This document shows, in pieces, positions 12,240-23,090 of a stretch of 64,000 nt of DNA. This DNA comes from Pardosa pseudoannulata. Lineage: Eukaryota > Arthropoda > Arachnida > Araneae > Lycosidae. The notes under the pieces are model-generated. The model saw nothing but the letters and a program-made list of their open reading frames with translations. It was not told where the DNA came from and did not search any database. Numbering within the stretch: the stretch's first letter is position 1; each line of letters starts with the position of its first letter. Location: the NCBI GenBank assembly GCA_032207245.1, contig CM063502.1, positions 49,098,404-49,162,403 on the forward strand. Reading direction: 5' to 3'. The translations under genes were made by a program, and so were the position numbers.

Positions 12240-13426
12240 GCAAATAATTTTCCATCATCAATCTTGCACATATATATGCATATGGTTTTGTTTTATGTGG
12301 TGATTTTAAAATAAATTTTATTTACCATTACTCTTAGTCATACAAGTGCTTGTTATAAACATTAAATAACTATTACAATTAAAATATGCCGAATATGGAT
12401 TGTGGGCGTTTACTTTCGGAGTGACCATAGTATTGGACCAAGTTTGAGAGCTCCCCGTTTTTCTTTATTTATTAATATATTATGTATAAGACAAAAAATT
12501 ATAATACAATAATTTTTTGATAAACGTTGTAATATAATTCTCTCTTGCAACTTTTTGCATGGAATCAAAGGGTCATCAAGGGCGTAACCACCTTGGCGCC
12601 TTTTCCCACAAATTGTTCAAGATAAGCGTGAAAGCCTAATTTTTAATTTAGCAAATAGATCAAAATTATTAGAAGTCATGAAAAAAAAAATGTAAACAAA
12701 GCAATAGGAGGCAATTTTTTCATAAGGTAAAAGACAAATTGGCCATAAAACTTTGTTAAAAGTATAAATATTTGAATTAAAAATATAAATACCTTTAAAA
12801 ATATAAATATCCTGGTTATGTATTGCCTTAATATAGGAAGAAATTTTCAATAGATAAATAGGATTCTCCCAGCTTCATTTCCAAACTGTGCTAGCCATGG
12901 TAAACCTGTGGTAAGCGAATGTTTATTTTGAAATGTAAATATATGACAGTTACCCCCCCCCCCACAAAAAAAAGTTTTATTAATAAGCATGTTTAATAAG
13001 AAAAAATAATGATGGCAACAACATGCTTATTTTTTTCCTCGTTTAGTATTATCTTTATTACTCATGTTTGCTAGTCGATGCGCAGAAATTACAATTTATG
13101 TAGTGAACATTTCTGCATAAATTACAGATTACACTGTGTATAAAATAAGCACATATTTAGAAACTTTATAAATATCTTCGTTTACATTGTGTTACTTAAG
13201 TTGAAATTGATAATTGTTGACTTGAAATTTTCAAATTAAGACTTAATCAATTTCTGTTCAGTACTTCTTTTTTTTTTTATTCTCTTTTATTTCGCCTTTG
13301 ATAAGTAACCATAATCGGGATTTCTATTTTGTTAAGATTAAAAACTTGGACTTGCACAAAAATTGAAGTCATTAATTTACACTCTTCTGTAGCGACATAT
13401 AAAAAATACCTATCTATGGTAGGAAG
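12240..13426. other. Non-coding stretch
   Basis: No gene seen. A C8-10 run occurs at ~12952-12963, and a CAAGGGCGTAACCACC segment at ~12580 resembles a MITE end without a detectable partner. Confidence 0.4.
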
Positions 13427-13912
13427 CTCAAAAAGATTAGTCACCACATCAACTCAAAAAGATTAGTCACATGCATAATTTATGCTTATGCATCTCTATA
13501 TCGTCTATTTAGGAATATTTTTAGGGATTATCACTATCATTAATTTATACTTCACTTTGTTTATAATAGTTCTTATAGTTTGAAATGCTGCCAACAAACT
13601 GCTATGTGACATCGCCTATAAAAATTCTTTATTTTCCCCATATTATTTAATTTTTAAAATTTATTTAGTGTAATTTTAGGGTTACAAAGTTTAGGGCTAC
13701 CCTATTTGCGTACGAAAAATTAAGTATCATCAAAAATTAATGCTATTACTACAACATAGAAACAAATGAGACACAAGGGAATTCTAATTTCAAAAACGAA
13801 TTTTATTCTTATTACACTACTATTTCGCTTTTTCGCTTACTGAGGGCATTTTTTAAGGATTATCACTATCATTGTTATATTTCACTTTGTGTATAATAGT
13901 TCTTGTGGTTTT
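13427..13912 (+). repeat. Short local direct repeats
   Basis: CTCAAAAAGATTAGTCAC occurs at 13427-13444 and again at 13453-13470. Separately, a ~70 bp block (GGATTATCACTATCATT ... TATAATAGTTCTT) at 13509-13585 recurs, slightly diverged, at 13843-13912. Both look like local duplications. Confidence 0.75.
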
Positions 13913-14016
13913 AAAGATTGAAGGCTTAAGCATAACAAGTAGCTATATTTCCTTTATTTTATGTGGGCCACCGTGTTCTGTTGCCGGAATGGGTTGTTAA
14001 CATTCTTACTAAAGTA

Positions 14017-14325
14017 CAGGTGGGCAACGTGCGGCCACCATGAGTTTTGCGGCCATCATAAAAGCTATCTCTTAGTAATTGATTATATAGACTACGACAA
14101 TTTAACAATTAATAGAATTAAATTAGCAACGATAAGTTAAATAATAAATAAATGACAAAGTTTTTTTCACTTGTTTCTTTATACAGCAATAAGTAAGTTG
14201 ATAAAACTATAACATTTTCACTAAAGTCGTATTTGTAGGTATTTCAACTTATGCGGCCTCCTTTATAACTAACTGCCTTCTTTATATGTAGCCTCTATCG
14301 GTAAACTGGTTCGTTCCCCACTTCT
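14017..14325. mobile_element. hAT-like MITE, ~309 bp
   Basis: The left end CAGGTGGGCAACGTGCGGCC is a typical hAT-type terminus. The right end, reverse complemented, reads TAGAAGTGGGGAACG, an imperfect match. GCGGCC/GCGGCCT motifs sit subterminally. There is no coding capacity and the TSD is not clear. Confidence 0.6.
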
Positions 14326-14597
14326 ACTTTACATAAAATACTGTTTTGTTCGAGAGTAGGCTGAGATATTAGACCTTATATGTAAGAAAAAAAAAAAAAA
14401 AAAAAAAACTAATTTGAGGGGGAAATAAAGAAAAAGGTTAGACTGTTCAAGGGGTTAACTTACGATGAATATTTTATTAACTTTATAATTATTATTTTTT
14501 TTTCCAAAAAGTATAATCGGACGAACTGTTATTTTTTTTAATAAAAATGTGGAAAAGGAGTATTAAAAAAGTGTGGAATGGGCGAAATATACATGAG

Positions 14598-14730
14598 GTT
14601 TGGTTTTGGAGCGCTACGGTCTACTGTTTTGCTACATGATGGCTAATGAGACTGGACTTATTCTTTAAAGCCGATCTCGAACGACTACGAACATGCGTGC
14701 CAGCAGTAGGATTAGAACCCACGAATATAC
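14598..14730 (-). repeat. tRNA-derived SINE, partial
   Basis: GGTTTGGTTTTGGAGCGCTACGG is followed by GGCTAATGAGAC, AAAGCCGAT, AACGACTACGAACATG and a B box complement (GGATTAGAACCCAC). The A-box end has decayed beyond ~14727. Confidence 0.8.
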
Positions 14731-15301
14731 ATGGAAGCATGAAGATAACATAACTCTTAAATGTGCTAGTCTCAAGGTGTAAATAGCATATAGAACTAAT
14801 ACAGTTTCATTTACTTCTAGGTACCTGCAATATTTTTAATAGAAATCTCATTTTATTTAATTTTCTAGGAGCTTTTATTATCCTGTGGAGAAGCATTGAA
14901 AACAAATTAGTTTGTTAAAAATTTTGATGTAGTTGTTCCGCACAGTGCAGTCGAAGTAAAACGAAGAGGTAAGTTTAATTTGTGGCTCCTAAGTTTAATA
15001 GTCTGTGTTGATAATTATGGATCTGTCCCCGTAACATAAATAAAACACACTTTCTTGGCTGTTGACACAAATCCGTAGAAAGGTGCAGATTTCAATCTGA
15101 AATACTTTAACCTAAATAGAACTACTCTGACATATCTTTATTTTAATAGTTATTACAATTTCACATATTTTACGCTTTATTGTACCTCACCGCGAGTTGT
15201 AAAATGCATTGATTTTCGACATACTTCCTAATTACTCTGTTTAAGCAGATTGTTTTAAATCTTGTATTTGACAGCTGGTGTAAATACATAAACAGAAACG
15301 A

Positions 15302-15546
15302 CCTTGGGGCTGGACAATCCGGATCCTTGACAGGGCGACATACGGGGTCGAATTTGTAAAATAGTTTGTTTTTTTTTATAGGAAAAAGTGTATAAATTAT
15401 CTATAAAATACAATCCTTTATACCTTGGAAGTCTATTTTAAGAATAGATTTAATTAAAATACGAACTAGTTATTTTTATCGTTAGGGGAAGGGTGCAACA
15501 AATTGCATCTTTGTCTGGGGCAGCAAAATTGCTGTTGTCGGCCTTG
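15302..15546. mobile_element. Possible MITE
   Basis: Both edges are G-rich (CTTGGGGCTGGACAA.. at the left; the reverse complement of the right reads TCAAGGCCGACAACAGC), giving a weak inverted match in otherwise A+T-rich DNA. No TSD was found. Confidence 0.3.
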
Positions 15547-15601
15547 ATTAAAGAATAGCTCTAGTTTTTACTTGTTCCTGCTGCTATATGTAAATTTAGA
15601 T

Positions 15602-15605
<4 letters not shown>

Positions 15606-15643
<38 letters not shown>
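15606..15643. repeat. Poly(T) tract, ~38 nt
   Basis: Uninterrupted T run. It could be the reverse-strand poly(A) tail of a retroposed copy, but no body sequence is recognised beside it. Confidence 0.95.
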
Positions 15644-15649
<6 letters not shown>

Positions 15650-17046
15650 TTCTATACAAGTTTTGCATGCAATATAGATATTGAATATATTTCTTAAAAA
15701 GTCAGAAAGAATATATTAACGAGTTTGTTCATAATGTAAAATTAAGTTTTCAATATTTAAATCTTTAAATTGTTATAATAATTTGAAAAAATAACTGCAG
15801 TTAAAATTTTATTTTAATAATTTTTTTTATAATATTTTATAACAATTTATTTCATGATAAATTTATTTTAGTGCTTAATTTTTAAAAAATCAAATTTTCT
15901 TACCAATACGAATTTAAAAAAAATTATTTTTATGCGTATCAAAATTCATCTATCAAGAATAAGTGTTAACTTTTTAAACTAGTTTTCCGTTGAATCGTCT
16001 TCCATCAAATATCCGTAATAGTTTTAACTTGTAAAATTATAATTTGTTAATAAAAAAATTTTTTTATTAAAAAGTTTAAAAAATTGAGTTATATCCTTTT
16101 CTGTATTTTTATTAATATTTTAAAAATAAAATTTATATTTTATATCCTTAATCTGTCCATCTTTTTCCTAAGTGGTTGTGTTGAATTGGGTTAGCATCAA
16201 GAAAACTAATCTATAGATGACATGTCTTCTCTTGATGTCTGGTTTCTATTCATGCCCCTTCTAAAGAATGCCACAAAACTCAGGAGAACCAGTTTGACTG
16301 CATATAATATTTTACGTTAAAAAGTAAAAATCAGAGAATCTTTTTTATTTACTAAATCAATTTTGGTTAATTATGTTTTTTTTAAATAATTTACTTAAAT
16401 TTCTTTTGCTTAGGTAGTTTTTGATTTTGTTTCTGTACTATGAAAATTACTTTAATTTTCTTAAAGAATTAAAATAAAAAATTCTTTAAATCCCTTCAAT
16501 TTGAAATTTTATTTCTAATTAATGTGTTGAGATTATTATGACAGTGTATAACTTCAAGCAGTTAAAATTTGTAATTTTTGATGCTTACGTATACCTTTGT
16601 GCATATAAAAGTACTTAGTTTAAACGTAAGAAATTCTAGGATTAAATTATCAAACCTCAAATAACTGCTTTAAAATATAAAATTATATATAAAGTACCCA
16701 TTAAAAACTTATTTAAAATATGAAAAAGCAGAGAAAAGATTCCATATTAACACCACAGATGGCAGCAGGAGCAATCTGAATCTCAATTAGTTGTGAATAA
16801 TTCAAAATGTTTTAATCTAAGAGTAGGTACTGCAACACCACTATAGTTTTATAGTTATAAATATATGGAAATTCCACATACATCACTAACTTTTAAGATT
16901 CACTACTTACATAAAAACCCTAAATGACGAGATGTAGATGCCGTAAGGTGTAAAGAATCAACTATTCCATTTATTTTAATTACACTTTATCCAAATGCTA
17001 TGTTTTTAGAAATGAAATTTATTAGATCTTCTTCATCATGTTGTAG
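15644..17046. other. A+T-rich non-coding stretch
   Basis: Only a weak inverted repeat (GCATCAAGAAAAC ~16193 versus GTCTTCTCTTGATG ~16229) is visible. No gene supported. Confidence 0.4.
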
Positions 17047-17110
17047 GAAAGGGAGCATGAACAGAGAGTCAAAACTAGCAAGCGGTTTTCGTGTAATCAT
17101 GCTCCCTTTC
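17047..17110. repeat. Hairpin: 14 bp perfect inverted repeat with 36 nt loop
   Basis: GAAAGGGAGCATGA (17047-17060) pairs perfectly with TCATGCTCCCTTTC (17097-17110). The stem is G+C-richer than its surroundings. It could be a small MITE or an isolated fold-back; it is too short to call a miRNA. Confidence 0.6.
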
Positions 17111-17666
17111 TTTAAGATTTTTTTCTAAATATTAATTTCTTCATTTATAATATGTTATATAATCGTGTACGACTAAAACATACTAGTGAAATTTATATCA
17201 GTTTCAAAATTTGTTACCCAAGAGGAAATGAATGCATTTATAAAAGATTTATTTTTAGTATATAATTTTATTTAGCTTTTCTCTCCTTTCGGTTGTAACC
17301 AAAAATTACTGCAATCGTAAGTCCAATGATTTCACAGGAGTAATGTTTGTAACACAAAATAAGGTTTTTAGGTCACAAAATTTGAACTTTTTTATTTTAA
17401 TTTATGCATATCATAAATTTTTTTCCAAAATGTGTTCTTATAAAGCGTATACATATAAGCGTATATGCATCTTGTATTTTTTACGTAGGAATAATTGTTA
17501 AATTTTTTAAAAAACTAAAGCGTATTTAAATTTTAATTTAATCCTCCAATGACAAGCTCCTTTTAAATATTTTATATTTAATTTAAAGTAAGGAAAACAT
17601 TTTTCAAAAGTTCCCTTGTAAATAAAAATTATGAAAGTAGTATATCAATGAAAACCAAAGTGGTTT

Positions 17667-17845
17667 GGTTTGGTTTGGAGCGCTGTAGTATACTGTTTTG
17701 GCTACACGAGGGCTAATGATGCCGGAACCTCTGCTTACAGCCGGTTCCGATCGGCTAGAACATCTATGCCAGCAGCGGAATTCGAACCCGCGAACTCCGA
17801 TACCGAAGAACAGTTGTCTACTATTCGGCCATCGTTCGACTGTAT
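17667..17845 (-). repeat. tRNA-derived SINE with 13 bp TSD
   Basis: A full copy reads tail (GGTTT)n, GCGCTGTAGTATACTG, GGCTAATG, GCCGGTTCCGATCGGC, the B box complement GGAATTCGAACCCGCG, then the A box region and CGGCCATCGTTCG. ACCAAAGTGGTTT flanks it on both sides (17654-17666 and 17846-17858), a perfect TSD of the kind left by LINE-machinery retroposition. Confidence 0.92.
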
Positions 17846-18874
17846 ACCAAAGTGGTTTGCATAATTTGATTTTTAAAAACTTTATATCATTATTTTATTT
17901 AAAGTTAGAATGTGATTTTTTTCTCAAGAATTTTGTCTCTTTTAATAAAAATATGTATTATTTATGCAAGGTAAATATTAGTCTACAGAATAGATGCTGT
18001 AGTTCAGCTAAACGCCAGTTGTGATTTTAACACGTGCTTATTAAAGAACATCACACTTTTTAAGTGTGTTTCGTAATTCAAATAAATGTATTAGAGATAG
18101 TAAGAGGTACGGGTGGGGGTAAATTACTCTGCAAAAGGTACGTGGCACAATAAAGATATTGCGTACTATTATTCAGTCTCGTGCGTGTGGTGCAGAAGAT
18201 CTTTTCTTCCACTACCGCGGGAGTAACTATCACAGTCGTGATAGTATCCACCACGCTTATTGAATACAATGATAGACGACTAAAGGCGAGATACGAAATC
18301 CAAGAAAATATTTTATACAAATATACTGTAAAAAAATAGTGGTGGAGATGTTAAAATTAACTCCTAAATTCTGCATTATGGTAAAGGTGAAAAATAAGTG
18401 TAAAACTAAGTAGTTAAAATTTGCCTTGATATTTAGCAAAATTAGAGTTATAGGGATTTATTTTAAAAATTTACTACATGTCGGAAATATAGATTTAGCT
18501 GGAGAATTTTACTTCTCTCACTGGAAGTGACATTGCATTTAAATTATTACAACTGTTTACGGCACTTAACTGCTTGAAATGTTTTTATTTATATATTTAG
18601 TGGGACAATTCACAAAATGTTTTTTAATATTAACAGCTTAAAAATATAAATGGCGTTTGTCAGATTTTGTTGAAATACAGAGACCTCATATTTAGGTATT
18701 CAAAGTGTATTATACCTACGGAATCAGTTTATGAATAATGTGTATGAATAAATATATTTGAAAACATTTAAACTTATTTATTTCAGAACTTAGAACAGGA
18801 CATATTTTTTTATTAATAATTTATTATTTTATAAAATTATTTAAGTTTCACATTAGTATCAGAACTTAAATAAA

Positions 18875-19044
18875 CAGGCGCATAATTTGGCCTTTTCAAC
18901 TGAGGGGCAGTAGTCGAATCAGAAATTTAAAATTTGAATAAAAAAAAAGAGGGGGGGGGGAAACAGCGAAATTGCTATTCCTTTTATAAATCCTGGGGAG
19001 GGGGGATATTTGACCCCATTTGTCCCTCCCAAATTAAGCCCGTG
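18875..19044. mobile_element. hAT-like MITE (family M2)
   Basis: Left end CAGGCGCATAATTTGG; right end reverse complement CACGGGCTTAATTTGG. The internal TTTCAACTGAGGGGCA, TCGAATCAGAAA..TTAAAAT, a long G run and TTTGACCxxxTTTG are shared with 19891-20066. TSD not clear. Confidence 0.65.
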
Positions 19045-19486
19045 TCCCACAAAATCCATGTTTAAAATTTGGCGTACGACATATATTAATCTCATTTACT
19101 CGCCAAAATGTGAGAAAACCATATAAGTGGTAACCCCTCTTCGTTTCGAACATAAATTAGGACGTTCGTTTTAGAATTTGATTTATCAACCACTTGAAAT
19201 TCTCTGAACAGCAAATTTTATAACACTTGTGATGTTTTAGGAAATTTTGCTGACCCAATTTTATATTTCTCCATAACCAATATATTTATATGATTATAAT
19301 GCATTCATAAAATATTTCTGAAATTTAGAAATGTTGATTAGAATACAAGTTCTATTTATAGTGGTTTCTCTTAAATAGCTGACTGTATAATATATATTTT
19401 AAAATTGTTTTCAGTTCGCATATAAAGCGTTTTACGTTAGATATACTTTAATACCAACATATTACGAATTCAGTCTGGTCAATATG

Positions 19487-19757
19487 CTCCTCCCCAATGT
19501 GTATTGAAATTTTCCTCAAGGTCAAGGTAATAGGTTTTTACGGAGTACCTAGCAGTGAGAAATGCACTACTTCAACCTTCGAACGAATAAAGATCACAAC
19601 ATAATTTAGTGCATAAATAAAAACGAGAATGCCAAACAAAAATTTAGTACGCTTACAGCGGCTTCCGAAAAAGACGAAAGAAAAAATGCTGTAAGGTGAA
19701 GAAATCGTTCACATATGTGAACGATGTCCTCCCCAATGTGTATTGAAATTTTCCTCC
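19487..19757. repeat. ~30 bp direct repeats flanking a 22 bp perfect palindrome
   Basis: A ~29-30 bp sequence beginning TCCTCCCCAATGTG occurs at ~19487-19516 and again at ~19728-19757. A perfect 22 bp palindrome, ATCGTTCACATATGTGAACG-AT, sits at 19704-19725 next to the second copy. The segment 19508-19590 (AAGGTCAAGGTAATAGG ... GGAGTACCTAGCAG) has an inverted relative at ~31665-31795. This may be an unrecognised transposon family with an internal repeat. Confidence 0.65.
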
Positions 19758-19890
19758 TCGGCGGTTTTAAGGGGTGCCTTAGTTGAAAGTCTTAACTACT
19801 GGTAAGATATCCTCCTCTCATAGTGTTAGTAAAAAATAATATAGTGGCTCATGCGGTTCATTTACTAATATTAAGTATAGCACATATGAG

Positions 19891-20066
19891 CAGGTGTGTA
19901 AATTGGACGTTTCAACTGAGGGGGCAAACGTCGAACCAGAAAATTAAAATATAAATAAAACCTCAAAAAACTGAAAGGGCAAAACAGCAACTTTGCCCCT
20001 TTTCTAAAAACTCTGGGAAAGGGGGGGGGGATTTGACCTCGTTGCCCTTCTTCCATTATGGCCGTC
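19891..20066. mobile_element. hAT-like MITE (family M2) with 8 bp TSD
   Basis: It starts CAGGTGTGTAAATTGG, and its right end reverse complements to GACGGCCATAATGG. CATATGAG (19883-19890) and CATATGAA (20067-20074) form a near-perfect 8 bp TSD. A G9-10 run is internal. Same family as 18875-19044. Confidence 0.8.
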
Positions 20067-20995
20067 CATATGAATCAGGTTGGAAATTAAATCAGGATGG
20101 AAAGGCGCAGAGTGAAGTTATTTTAATAGATACAGGGGCCCCGAAAAATATTTAATATAACAGCTAATCAATAGTACTAAAAATGTTTTTAATTCATCAA
20201 AATACATGTTGATATCAATAAAAGTATTTTAATTACAGCAAAAATGTAGAAAATCTCTGAAAGTATGGAATTTTTTAAATTTTGAATATGAAAAATATAC
20301 GAAAGGCATATATAAAGAGATACGTACAAGTGTCTAACCATTTTAAAGATCAGCTATATTATAGGATATATTATTTTAATAGATTTTACAACATTAAGGT
20401 ATGAATAATTATAATTGCAAGTCAATGACACAGTATGAAGAGAGATAAAATGTAGACAATAAAATCTGAAAAAGCTGCTTAAAATTAATAAATTAATAGA
20501 TTATTTGAGAATATGGAGCACAAATCAATTATAAGATGGCAAGTGCAGCCATCTATCGTCGCAATAAGTAACAAAAGTTGGGCCGACTTCTTTAATAATT
20601 TAAAGTGGATAAAATTAAACTCGGATTTAAAACGGAATAATAAAAGTTTTAAAATAAATCAAGTAGGTTAAAATTTTTATTGTTAAAATATTAGAAAAGC
20701 TTGAGTTCTTTTCCTACTTACAGGATCATTTTGATTGTAATATCGGATTTCAAAAATTTTTTCATTCGGTACAGAATTAAGATTTTCATACAAAGTTTGT
20801 GAATAATGTATGCAGTATTGTTTTATTGTAAGCATCTTAAATTCGCTCCTCCTTATATGCATTTGCAATTTTACAAAGAATCTTATTACGTACAGATTCT
20901 ATTATTTTAAAACTGTTTTTGCACTCAAACGAACACCCAGCATAAAAGGTAAAAGTGTACAGCATTTTATTTCGCGTATTTAAAAGTTAACTATA
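20067..20995. other. A+T-rich non-coding stretch
   Basis: No supported gene or repeat. Confidence 0.4.
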
Positions 20996-21166
20996 CAAGG
21001 CTGTAGGCAGGGGGAGGGATTTGGAGGAACTGGTCCCCCCCTCCCCGAAATTTTGAAAGACCTTTTTGTAGATAGACAATGTCCCACACAAGAAAAAAAC
21101 CCACCGCTGAGACCATAAAAGTCTTGCTGGGCCGCTGACCGGAAATACAGCACTGTATTTCCGGTA
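20996..21166. mobile_element. Partial hAT-like MITE (family M1)
   Basis: Begins CAAGGCTGTAGGCAGGGGGA. It carries GTAGATAGACAATGTCCCA, AAGTCTTGCTGGGCCGCTG and CCGGAAATACAG, matching the right half of the element at 7892-8192 in inverted orientation. It stops around TGTATTTCCGGTACTG, so one end is missing. Confidence 0.8.
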
Positions 21167-21848
21167 CTGTTTAATTAGCTTTACCTTCATTAGGATTGTC
21201 TATTTAGTGAACCCAAAGTCTAGAACATAAAATTAATTTTAAATATATGTCACGACATTATTAAGATGATAACCTTGAGTATTAATTGCCGTATCATCCG
21301 CGTAGTAGACTAGAGAAGTTAAATCTGAATTTGAAATATCGTTTATATATATACATTAAAAAATGTGGGATCGAGAAAAGATACTTTTTTCTCCGGGAAT
21401 TGTTTTTAAACTCACTTTAAAATACAAGTTTGTTAAAACTTTGCTTTAAAGAAAAATTAAAAATTCTCCAAGCAGAAGCGAGAAACGACTAACTGATTCT
21501 ATAATATCTGTGGAAATATACAAATTAAATTTGGGAAATAACTATATTTAGCAGAGGAGTTGTAAATTAATATTTGTGGTAATCCTTTAACAAACTATAT
21601 TCAATAAAAGGTTTAAAATTCTTATATAAATGTATTTATATTTTTATAGAACCGGGAGGAAATATGTATGAAGAAACAGAGTTAGAAAAAAGTGTTTAAA
21701 GTTGTTAGAAAATAAAATAAAAATTAGAATCCCTAGATAAATGATTAAAGAAAAAAAGACGTTAAGCGAATTAGAACGTTTTCAAATGCAATTTTCGTGG
21801 TGGAGTCTTCAGGGTCTTTCTTCTTTCTCTTTTGTTTATTTTCAAAGT

Positions 21849-21886
21849 ATTTCCTTAGATACAACACGTGTTGTATCTAAGGAAAT
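21849..21886. repeat. 38 bp perfect palindrome centred on CACGTG
   Basis: The left arm ATTTCCTTAGATACAACAC is followed immediately, with no spacer, by its exact reverse complement GTGTTGTATCTAAGGAAAT. The centre is an E-box, CACGTG. The arms show no substitution, so it is either recent or maintained. Confidence 0.95.
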
Positions 21887-22215
21887 GTTCAGAACCCTCA
21901 AAATAGTCGCGTTTAATTCATTTAAAAACTTTTATATATATCGTAATATATTAGGGCGGAGGGTTCTTAAGCCCCGCCTCTCACATCATTCCTTTACGCC
22001 GTTGGCGTCAAAATTCCAAGATTATTTTGAGCCAAATACAACTGGATTCTATTCCAAGTGTACTCTAGCCAAGAAATAGCTCAGAATCGTTTCACTTTTT
22101 CGTTTTAGGAATCTCCGTACTCTTACATTTTCACATAGTTAAAAAAAATTGTCTCCAAAATGTTTTATCGTATTTATATTTTTGCATATTATTGTACATG
22201 TGATAATTTTGTAAA
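21887..22215. other. Non-coding stretch
   Basis: A G+C-richer patch near 21955-21980 (GGGCGGAGGG ... CCCCGCCTC) can fold weakly. No gene supported. Confidence 0.35.
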
Positions 22216-23090
22216 ATGTTAAACTTAGGAATTTGTATGCAGTGCAATGGAAAGAAGTTATATTATGAGATAAATATCACATTTTTTTCTTTGGTATTTG
22301 TATCTTTGTGACTTCTAAGTTAAGATTTGTAAGTTTAATAAGCATTTATTTATCAATATATATATATTTCTGTAACAACAATGAAGTTTAATTTTTTATT
22401 ACTTTCAATTTTCACAAAATTATTTATCTTGTAGAAATGTTTACAGTTTAAGAATTCTTATTTAATAATATATTTTTTGTTGTTTAAATGATGTAATTCT
22501 TACTGTTATAAAACAAATTATATTTTAAAAAGCTTTCAAAAGTTTTAAAATGCAGTTTCAAAAATATTACAACCCCTAACTATACTTGGAAATTTTTTTT
22601 TTTGAATAGCTTTTATTTTATCACTTTTTTTATGAATTAGATTTATTTTAGTGTTTAAGATAATTGAGCTATATGTTTATATACTTATAGATTTAACTTA
22701 TTTAAGTATACACTATAGTTTATGTGTTTAAAACTTAGAAATGTGTTCATTGTATTGTAATAGAAAGCAGTTATTTTACGAATAGAATATGACTGTAACA
22801 TGCAAAGCATTTGAAACATGTAAACTTCTTCCTTATACCTACAATGACTTCTTAGCATTTGTAAACTTAATATGCATTAATTCATCAATACATGTTCTTC
22901 TATAGACACGATGAAAAGGAAATTTTTGTTATTTGAAACGCCTATAAAAAATTTCATCTTTTTCAAAATTTCAGCATTTTAAGATGTATTTTTTTGTGCT
23001 ATGTGTAAATAAAGTTTACAATTCTTGCTGTTATAAAGCAGAAATAAAAGTTCTTCAACAGGATATTTCAAAAATTGTCACTATCTACAA
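22216..23090 (+). repeat. Diverged tandem duplication, ~530 bp period
   Basis: Matching landmarks recur: AACTTAGGAATTTGTATGCA / AACTTAGAAATGTGTTCAT; TAAGCATTTATTTATCAATA (~22338) / TATGCATTAATTCATCAATA (~22870); ATTCTTACTGTTATAAAACA (~22495) / ATTCTTGCTGTTATAAAGCA (~23022). The offset is ~525-530 bp. The copies are old and non-coding. Confidence 0.65.

Noticed and set aside
17670..18024. ORFs across the SINE at 17.7 kb
   Set aside because: They translate the tRNA-derived SINE in both frames; same for 37257-37481 and 38929-39290.
18078..18320. ORF in a G+C-richer island near 18.1-18.3 kb
   Set aside because: Several frames are open on both strands without recognisable motifs or splice signals; likely a decayed transposon, but nothing specific supports it.
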